Of a stretch of DNA of 64,000 nt, positions 58,647-64,000 are shown one piece after another. The notes under the pieces were generated by a model, which searched no databases, was not told the DNA's origin, and was given only the letters and a program-made list of their open reading frames with translations. The position numbers were made by a program, and so were the translations under genes. The stretch is from Streptomyces bathyalis. GTDB taxonomy: Bacteria; Actinomycetota; Actinomycetes; Streptomycetales; Streptomycetaceae. Positions within the stretch are counted from its first letter, which is position 1; every line of letters starts with the position of its first letter. The stretch is from positions 992,001-1,056,000 of the forward strand of contig NZ_CP048882.1 of the NCBI RefSeq assembly GCF_015910445.1. Reading direction: 5' to 3'.

Positions 58647-59492
58647 GTGAGGTCCGCTGCTTCCACCACACGCCGGATACCCCGGCTGCTCGTACTGCTC
58701 GCCGGCGCGTGTGCGTTCCTCTTCCCCTTCTACTCCATGGTGCTGGGCTCGCTCCAGGCCGAGCCGAGCTCCGAGCCGTCGGACGTGCTGCCCGATCCGT
58801 CAGGCCTCACGCTCGGCAATTACACGGCGATCAACGACCGGGTCCCGCTGCTGAGGGCCGTCGCCAATTCGGGGATCTTCACCGGTGGCGTCATCCTGTG
58901 CACCGTCGTGTTCGGCCTCTTGGCGGGCTACGCGCTGGCGCAGATGCACTTCCGCGGCAGAGGCGCGGTCTTCGGCACGGTGCTCCTGGTGCAGCTGGTT
59001 CCGTTCCAGCTGCTCATGATCCCGCTCTACGTGATGATCGTCCGCAGCTACGGGCTGGCGGACACCTACCTCGGGATCATCCTGCCGTTCGCGATCAACT
59101 CGACGGCTGTCTTCGTCTTCCGCCAGTTCTTCATGCAACTCCCCCGTGAACTGTTCGAGTCCGCTCGGATCGACGGCGCGAGCGAGCTGGCGATCATGCT
59201 GCGGATCGCCACCCCGCTGTGCAAGCCGGCGCTGCTCACCACCGTGCTGCTGACCTTCATCGGCCCCTGGAACGAGTTCCTCTGGCCGTTCCTCGTGACG
59301 AAGGACGCGGACATGCAGCCGTTGGCCGTGGCACTGGCCAACTACATCTCGAACGTCGCCGGCCGGGCCGCCAACCCGTACGGCGCGATTCTCGCCGGGG
59401 CATGCGTGCTCGCCGCTCCGGCCGTGGCGCTGTTCCTCGCGTTCCAGCGCCGCTTCGTCTCCACCGACCTCGGATCCGGCATAAAGGGCTGA
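58647..59492 (+). CDS. ABC sugar permease (MalG type)
   Basis: Second membrane subunit, 281 residues and six helices, with EAA loop LPRELFESARIDGASELAIMLRIATPLCKPAL. GTG start three bases after the previous stop. As no ATPase gene follows, an unlinked MsiK-like ATPase must energise the importer. Confidence 0.93.
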   Translation: MRSAASTTRRIPRLLVLLAGACAFLFPFYSMVLGSLQAEPSSEPSDVLPDPSGLTLGNYTAINDRVPLLRAVANSGIFTGGVILCTVVFGLLAGYALAQMHFRGRGAVFGTVLLVQLVPFQLLMIPLYVMIVRSYGLADTYLGIILPFAINSTAVFVFRQFFMQLPRELFESARIDGASELAIMLRIATPLCKPALLTTVLLTFIGPWNEFLWPFLVTKDADMQPLAVALANYISNVAGRAANPYGAILAGACVLAAPAVALFLAFQRRFVSTDLGSGIKG

Positions 59493-59495
59493 CAC

Positions 59496-60575
59496 TTGAG
59501 CACCGACACGACCCCCCGTATGAACATCCCCTACACCCTGCGCCGGCTGGGCGTCATGATGTCGCCACTGCCCGGCGAGGCCAACGAGAGCGAGGGCGTC
59601 CTCAATCCCGCCTCCGGCCGCACCCCGGACGGCAAGCTGCACCTGCTGCCCCGCCTGGTGGCCGACGGCAACGTCTCCCGAGTCGGGCTCGCCGAGGTCA
59701 CCTTCGCCGACGGCGTACCCTCCGGCGTCGAGCGCCGCGGCGTCGTGCTGGCCCCCGACGAGGGCTGGGAGCGCGGCAAGAACAACGCCGGGGTCGAGGA
59801 CCCCCGCACCACCTGGATCCCCTCCCTCGGCAAGCACGTCATGTCCTACGTCGCCTACGGGCCCCTCGGCCCCAAGCCGGCCCTCGCCGTCTCCGGGAAC
59901 CTCACCGACTGGACCCGCCTCGGCCCGATCCAGTTCGAGTACCAGCCCGACCTCGACACCGACCTCAACCTCTTCCCCAACAAGGACGTCGTCCACTTCC
60001 CCGAGCCCGTCCCGGGCCCGGACGGCGAACCGGCGTACGCGATGCTGCACCGCCCCATGTGGGACCTCGCCTGGTTCCGTCCCGGTGAGGGCGTCCACCT
60101 CCCCGCCGGCGTCACCGACGAGCGCCCCGGCATCTGGATCTCCTACGTTCCGGTCGCGGAGGCCGAGCAGGACGTCCGCGCGCTGGTCCGCCCCCGGCAG
60201 CACCGCCTGGTCGCTCTCTCCGAGCACCCCTGGGAGGCACTCAAGATCGGCGCCGGGCCCGCCCCGATCCGCGTCGACGAAGGCTGGCTGCTCATCCACC
60301 ACGGGGTCTCCGGCTCCATGGCGGACCCCTTCGAGCAGAACCAGCGGGTCTCGTACGCCGCCGGGGCGATGATCCTCGACCCGGCCGACCCCTCGAAGGT
60401 CATCGCCCGTTCCGATGAGCCCCTGATGGCCCCCGAAACGGAGGAGGAGCGCTCCGGCACCGTCCCCAACGTGGTCTTCCCCACGGCGATCGAGGAGATC
60501 GACGGGAAGTTGTACGTCTTCTACGGCATGGCCGACGCCCACATCGGTGCCGCCCTCCTGGAACGCACCACGTGA
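59496..60575 (+). CDS. Glycoside hydrolase family 130 protein (beta-mannoside phosphorylase type)
   Basis: A five-bladed beta-propeller enzyme of 359 residues, probably cleaving a beta-mannoside with phosphate to release a sugar phosphate. Motifs: NPASGRTPDGKLHLLPRLVADG, NNAGVEDPRTTWIP with the general-acid Asp of GH130 in VEDPR, FPNKDVVHFPE, MLHRPMWDLAWF, GPAPIRVDEGWLLIHHGV and VVFPTAIEEIDGKLYVFYGMADAHIGAALL. TTG at 59496 is taken because AAGGG lies before; an ATG at 59520 is possible. The last four bases overlap the next gene. Whether it is a phosphorylase or a hydrolase (some GH130 members hydrolyse) cannot be told. Confidence 0.88.
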   Translation: MSTDTTPRMNIPYTLRRLGVMMSPLPGEANESEGVLNPASGRTPDGKLHLLPRLVADGNVSRVGLAEVTFADGVPSGVERRGVVLAPDEGWERGKNNAGVEDPRTTWIPSLGKHVMSYVAYGPLGPKPALAVSGNLTDWTRLGPIQFEYQPDLDTDLNLFPNKDVVHFPEPVPGPDGEPAYAMLHRPMWDLAWFRPGEGVHLPAGVTDERPGIWISYVPVAEAEQDVRALVRPRQHRLVALSEHPWEALKIGAGPAPIRVDEGWLLIHHGVSGSMADPFEQNQRVSYAAGAMILDPADPSKVIARSDEPLMAPETEEERSGTVPNVVFPTAIEEIDGKLYVFYGMADAHIGAALLERTT

Positions 60576-61783
60576 CAGCGCCGGCCCTCGGCCTGGGGCT
60601 GGTCGGCTGCGGATCGTTCGGGGCGTACGTCCTGGATGCCGTGGCCGGCCTGCCCGGCCTGCGCATCGCCGCGGTCGCCGATCCCGACCCGTCGCGCGCG
60701 AAGCCGCTCGGCGCACAGCATGATGCGACCGTGCACGACGGCCTCGCCTCGCTGCTCGCCACGGACGGCGTGGACCTGGTGGCCCTCGCCACCCCGCCGG
60801 CCACGCACGCCGGGATGGCCATTGCCGCTCTCCGTGCCGGCAAGCACGTCTTCTGCGAGAAGCCGCTCGCCACCACCACCGAGGACGCCGCCCGGGTGCG
60901 GGACGAGGTGAACCGTTCGCCCGGAACTCTCGCCGTCGACCACGTCCTTCGCTACAACCCGCTCCTGCGCGCCGTTGAGCGGCTGATCGCCGAGGGCCTC
61001 CTCTCCCCGCCCCGCCGCTTCCTCTTCGAGAACGACGCGTCCGACGAGGACCTCGGCCCCGACCACTGGTTCTGGGATCCCGCGCACAGCGGGGGCATCT
61101 TCATCGAGCACGGTGTCCACTTCTTCGACGCCGCCCGCGCCCTGATCGGCAGCGAGCCCGAGTCGGTGCGCGCCACGGCCGTGCGGCGCCCGGGCGGCCC
61201 CGTCGACATGGTGATCGCGGACGCCGTGCACCCCGGCGGTGTCCTCGCCACCCACCTGCACTCCTTCACCCACGCCCACCGGTGCGAGCGCCAGCTGATG
61301 CGCCTGGACCACGGCTTCGCCGAGTCGCGCATCACCGGGTGGATCCCGGCACACGCCACCATCACCGCGTGGACGGACGACGAGGGCGCCGCCCGATGGG
61401 AGGAACTTCCTTCCAGGACGGCTGAGTTGCTGGCCGTTCCCGGCCTTCGCCCGCACGGCGGCGAACGCGCCGCCGTCGACGTGCAACGGCACGCGGACGA
61501 TGCCCGTCCCGCCCGCGGCAGAGGCGTGGCACGCAGCGTCCCGCACCGCGTGGAGGCCGTCATCGACCTCGGCGGCGAGAACCGCAAGCCGTATGTGTAC
61601 ACGGAGAGCGTGCGAGCCGCCGTCGCCGACCTGCTGCGCTGCGCGGCCGACGGCTCGACACCGGTCGCCGACGCCCACGCCGGACTGACCGCGGTGGCCG
61701 TGGCCGAGGCGGCCACCCGCGCGGCCGGCACCGGAGCCGGCCGGACCGTCGCCGTACCCGCGGTGGCTCAGTCGTCCTCGTAG
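60572..61783 (+). CDS. Gfo/Idh/MocA-family oxidoreductase
   Basis: An NAD(P)-dependent sugar oxidoreductase of 403 residues. The N-terminal Rossmann fold shows LGLGLVGCGSFGAYVLDAV and GKHVFCEKPLATT (catalytic Lys of the EKP motif, near residue 97). The substrate domain contains HWFWDPAHSGGIFIEHGVHFFDAARAL. Start GTG overlaps the GH130 stop by four bases. It probably oxidises or epimerises the sugar delivered by the GH130 enzyme. Its last 16 bases overlap the convergent flavoprotein gene. Confidence 0.9.
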   Translation: MTAPALGLGLVGCGSFGAYVLDAVAGLPGLRIAAVADPDPSRAKPLGAQHDATVHDGLASLLATDGVDLVALATPPATHAGMAIAALRAGKHVFCEKPLATTTEDAARVRDEVNRSPGTLAVDHVLRYNPLLRAVERLIAEGLLSPPRRFLFENDASDEDLGPDHWFWDPAHSGGIFIEHGVHFFDAARALIGSEPESVRATAVRRPGGPVDMVIADAVHPGGVLATHLHSFTHAHRCERQLMRLDHGFAESRITGWIPAHATITAWTDDEGAARWEELPSRTAELLAVPGLRPHGGERAAVDVQRHADDARPARGRGVARSVPHRVEAVIDLGGENRKPYVYTESVRAAVADLLRCAADGSTPVADAHAGLTAVAVAEAATRAAGTGAGRTVAVPAVAQSSS

Positions 61784-62277
61784 ACGGTGCTGTCCTCGTC
61801 GCCGCGGCGGATCGTGCGCAGTGCGTGGCCCGGGTGCCAGACCTGGAAGATGATGTGCGGGTCCTCGACCCTGATCCGTACGACCTCGGAGAGCTCCGCG
61901 CGGAAGAGATGGAAGCGTTCCGGCGCCTCGGTCTCCGCATCGTCGGCGGCGTACCGGGCGAACTCCTCCGGGTCCGTGACCTCGACCGCACGGCCCGAGA
62001 TGCGGACGTCGCCGCCGCCCATTCCGGTACCCGTGCCGGGGTTGGCGTACATCGAGAAACGGGGGTCGCGGCGCAGGTCGAGCGCCTTGCGGGACCCGAT
62101 CATCATGCCCAGCCAGAGCTCGTCACCCCTGAAGTCGCCCTCCAGGCCGGTCAGTCGGGGCGAGCCGTCGGGGCGCAGGGTGGCGAGCACGTGGTGCTGG
62201 AACGCCTGGAAGCGGGCTCGTACGGTGTCGGCGAATTCGGGTTCGGCGGCGCGGAAGGCCGCCCAGCTCTCGGTCAT
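61768..62277 (-). CDS. Pyridoxamine-5'-phosphate-oxidase-fold flavoprotein
   Basis: A 169-residue split-barrel protein binding FMN or F420. It shows FQAFQHHVLATLRPDGSPRLTGLEGDF, LWLGMMIGSRKALDLRRDPRFSMYAN and a C-terminal FRAELSEVVRIRV. Similar actinomycete proteins are F420-dependent reductases or general stress proteins. ATG 62277 starts the conserved part. It converges with the Gfo/Idh/MocA gene with a 16-base coding overlap, so no terminator separates them. Confidence 0.85.
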   Translation of the reverse strand: MTESWAAFRAAEPEFADTVRARFQAFQHHVLATLRPDGSPRLTGLEGDFRGDELWLGMMIGSRKALDLRRDPRFSMYANPGTGTGMGGGDVRISGRAVEVTDPEEFARYAADDAETEAPERFHLFRAELSEVVRIRVEDPHIIFQVWHPGHALRTIRRGDEDSTVYEDD

Positions 62278-62405
62278 GGCTCCATGCTGCCGCCGAAACC
62301 CGACATCTTCCGTCCGGATTGCGTCCCGCGTACGGGTGCGCCGCGCCTGTGCCCGGGCAGCCGTCCCCTCGTCCGCCCTTCCGGCGCAGCAGCCGGCGAG
62401 CCGGT

Positions 62406-63401
62406 TCAGTGGCCGAGACGGGCGAGAGCCTGGTCGGGGTAGCGTCCGCCGGCCACCGCCCGCGCCGGCACGGCATCGCGCAAGCGCGCCGCCTGAGCCG
62501 GGCTCAGAGCCACATCGGTCGCTTCGATGTTCTCCAGCAAGTGCCGCTCCCGCTTGGTACCGGGAATCGGCAGGATGTCCGGCCCCTGGTACAGGAGCCA
62601 GGCCAACGCCGCCTGGGCCGGCGAGCAGCCGATCTGATCGGCGACGTTCCTGACCGCCTCGACCAGAGCAAGGTTGCCAGCGATGTTCCCCGGCGCGAAA
62701 CGCGGCCATCGCCGGCGGTTGTCCTCTTCGGACAGAGCTTCACGTGAGTGCAGAGCGCCGCCGAGCATGCCGCGGCCCAGTGGCGAGTACGCAACCACGG
62801 CGACGCCGAGCTCCCGGCAGGTGTCGAGCATCTCCCCCTCCACCACGTCCCTGGTGAACAGCGAGTACTCGAGCTGGATCGCCGTGATGGGGTGCACCGC
62901 GTGTGCCCGGCGCAGCGTGCCCGGGCTGACCTCGGACAGTCCGAGAAAGCGGACCTTGCCCGCTTCGACCAGGGCGGCCATGGCACCGACCGTGTCCTCG
63001 ACAGGTACGCCGGGGTCACGGCGATGCATGTAGTACAGGTCGATGTGCTCGGCCCCCAGCCGCGCCAGGGAAGCGTCGCACGCGACCTGCACGTATTCGG
63101 GGGAAGTGTCGACTTCGTCCACCCTGCGGGTGGCGGCGCTGTGCTTGAGACCGAACTTGGTCGAGAGGAAGACCGAGTCGCGGCCGCGGTTGCGCAGCCA
63201 ACGGCCGAGCAGCTCCTCGTTGGCGCCGACGCCGTACACGTCCGCGGTGTCGAGAAGGTTGACGCCCAGCTCAGCGGCACGATCCAACGTGCGCAGGCAC
63301 TCGCTCTCGTCGGCGGCTCCATAGGCGATCGACATGCCCATACAGCCAAGACCGATCTCGGACACCCGGGCAGCGGGATCGCCGAGTGGACGGAACTTCA
63401 T
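62406..63401 (-). CDS. Aldo/keto reductase (YajO/AKR13-like)
   Basis: NADPH-dependent reductase of 331 residues with (beta/alpha)8 barrel. Signature segments: [45 protein letters not shown] (Asp, Tyr), FLSTKFGLK (Lys), [11 protein letters not shown] (His) and [15 protein letters not shown] (cofactor). It is of a different subgroup from the enzyme at 2314. Stands alone; substrate unknown. Confidence 0.92.
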   Translation of the reverse strand: MKFRPLGDPAARVSEIGLGCMGMSIAYGAADESECLRTLDRAAELGVNLLDTADVYGVGANEELLGRWLRNRGRDSVFLSTKFGLKHSAATRRVDEVDTSPEYVQVACDASLARLGAEHIDLYYMHRRDPGVPVEDTVGAMAALVEAGKVRFLGLSEVSPGTLRRAHAVHPITAIQLEYSLFTRDVVEGEMLDTCRELGVAVVAYSPLGRGMLGGALHSREALSEEDNRRRWPRFAPGNIAGNLALVEAVRNVADQIGCSPAQAALAWLLYQGPDILPIPGTKRERHLLENIEATDVALSPAQAARLRDAVPARAVAGGRYPDQALARLGH

Positions 63402-63608
63402 CGCAACTCCCCTTGTTCACGTTGCCCGTCAGCGTGGGCCTTGGACTTCTGGAGCATCCAATCAATTCGCCGACGACCACCCGGCCGGCGCCCCGCCACT
63501 CGTCGCCCTGAGGGCAGAGACGTCCCCTCGGCCGTCTTGCCGGCACAGCCGGCCCGGGGCCCCCGTAATCCGGTCGAGACCGCTCCGCCGTTCTGCCACG
63601 ATCCGTCC

Positions 63609-64000
63609 ATGCCTGTACGGGAGATGACCGCGGACGACATCGACGCCGTCGCCGAACTGCGGGTGTGCGCCTGGCAGCACGCCTACGCGGACCTCCTGCC
63701 GCGCCCCTTCCTGGACGCGATGTCCGTCGAGGAGGACGCCGCCCGTCGCCGGGAGATGTTCGCCCAGGCCGCCACCCTCACCCGCAACCCCGTGACGAAC
63801 CTCGTCACCGAGAGCGCCGAAGGGGCCGTCACAGGCTGGGCTGCGTTCGGCCCGAACCGGCCCGGCGGTGCCCACACATCGGCGCCGCGAGCGGAGACCG
63901 CCACCGAGGAAGCGGAGCTGTACGCGATCTACGTGCGCCCCGATCTGCTCGGCACCGGCCTCGGCCGGGACCTCGCGGGCGCCTGCCTGGAGGGCGCCGC
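63609..64000 (+). CDS. GNAT-family N-acetyltransferase, truncated by the window end
   Basis: The frame starts ATG at 63609 and stays open for the remaining 130 codons without a stop. The product begins MPVREMTADDIDAVAELRVCAWQHAYADLLP, typical of GNAT proteins, and reaches AELYAIYVRPDLLGTGLGRDLAGACLEGA, the acetyl-CoA-binding motif (R/Q-x-x-G-x-G/A, here LLGTGLG). Substrate unknown. The C-terminal part lies outside the window. Confidence 0.85.
   Translation, partial: MPVREMTADDIDAVAELRVCAWQHAYADLLPRPFLDAMSVEEDAARRREMFAQAATLTRNPVTNLVTESAEGAVTGWAAFGPNRPGGAHTSAPRAETATEEAELYAIYVRPDLLGTGLGRDLAGACLEGA

Overview
The window is very GC-rich, densely packed and full of actinomycete-type genes: an ECF SigK with an RskA-type anti-sigma factor, a SigB/F/G-type sigma factor, a Vms1/Rv2629-like protein, DUF6158 and DUF2795 proteins, a secreted alpha-lytic-type protease and MsiK-type ABC importers without their own ATPase. 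Together with GTG/TTG starts, GTGA/ATGA gene overlaps and TANNNT leaderless promoters, this points to a chromosomal segment of Streptomyces or a close relative. I see no rRNA, tRNA, CRISPR, phage or transposase genes.

Layout. 0.3-3.2 kb: acyl-CoA synthetase and an aldo/keto reductase. 3.3-11.1 kb: a SigK island. sigK-rskA on the plus strand, preceded by a short coupled leader ORF, faces a five-gene minus-strand operon (FAD oxidase, DUF1365, two Cfa-type methyltransferases, DUF1295) that probably remodels membrane fatty acids. Degraded pieces of a molybdopterin oxidoreductase gene and a fasciclin gene follow. sigK and the lipid operon share a SigK-like promoter pattern. 11.3-16.5 kb: protease, pterin dehydratase, HTH regulator, PHP protein, YrhK-like protein, desaturase. 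16.5-23.2 kb: membrane phosphodiesterase-like protein, two metallo-beta-lactamase-fold proteins, a DedA protein, an aminotransferase-like protein lacking the usual lysine, and a GAF protein. 23.6-33 kb: a stress and housekeeping block with the SigB-like factor, a TPP enzyme with a lysine-rich tail, a ruined Orn/Lys/Arg decarboxylase, DUF6158, Vms1-like, DUF2795, a PAP2-diacylglycerol kinase fusion, a methyltransferase and a VOC protein.

33.3-40.6 kb: a DeoR-controlled polyol-type ABC importer with an alcohol dehydrogenase, and a large DUF5107 carbohydrate protein. 40.7-44.1 kb: phosphopantetheinyl transferase and an APH-fold kinase, divergent with 14 bp between starts; then a TetR regulator and a haloalkane-dehalogenase-like hydrolase, divergent around one palindromic operator. 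44.1-49.8 kb: a tightly overlapping peptidase operon (M55, M20, S9, S66, DinB-like). 50-54.4 kb: a DHA2 exporter fused to three Ig-like modules, an SRPBCC protein and an Rv2578c-like radical SAM protein behind a canonical LexA box. 54.4-55.3 kb: a broken ridA and a repeat-rich spacer. 55.2-61.8 kb: a LacI-regulated cassette with an ABC importer, a GH130 glycoside phosphorylase and a Gfo/Idh/MocA oxidoreductase. 61.8-64 kb: a PPOX flavoprotein, an aldo/keto reductase and a truncated GNAT acetyltransferase.

The most notable points are the SigK island (leader ORF, paired promoters, decayed fasciclin partner), the divergent operator-promoter units at 43.1 and 41.4 kb, the double hairpin at 29.8 kb, the LexA box at 53.27 kb, the GH130/Gfo-Idh catabolic cassette of unknown substrate, and a palindromic repeat family inside and between genes. 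All functional calls come from reading motifs by eye; no database search was run.
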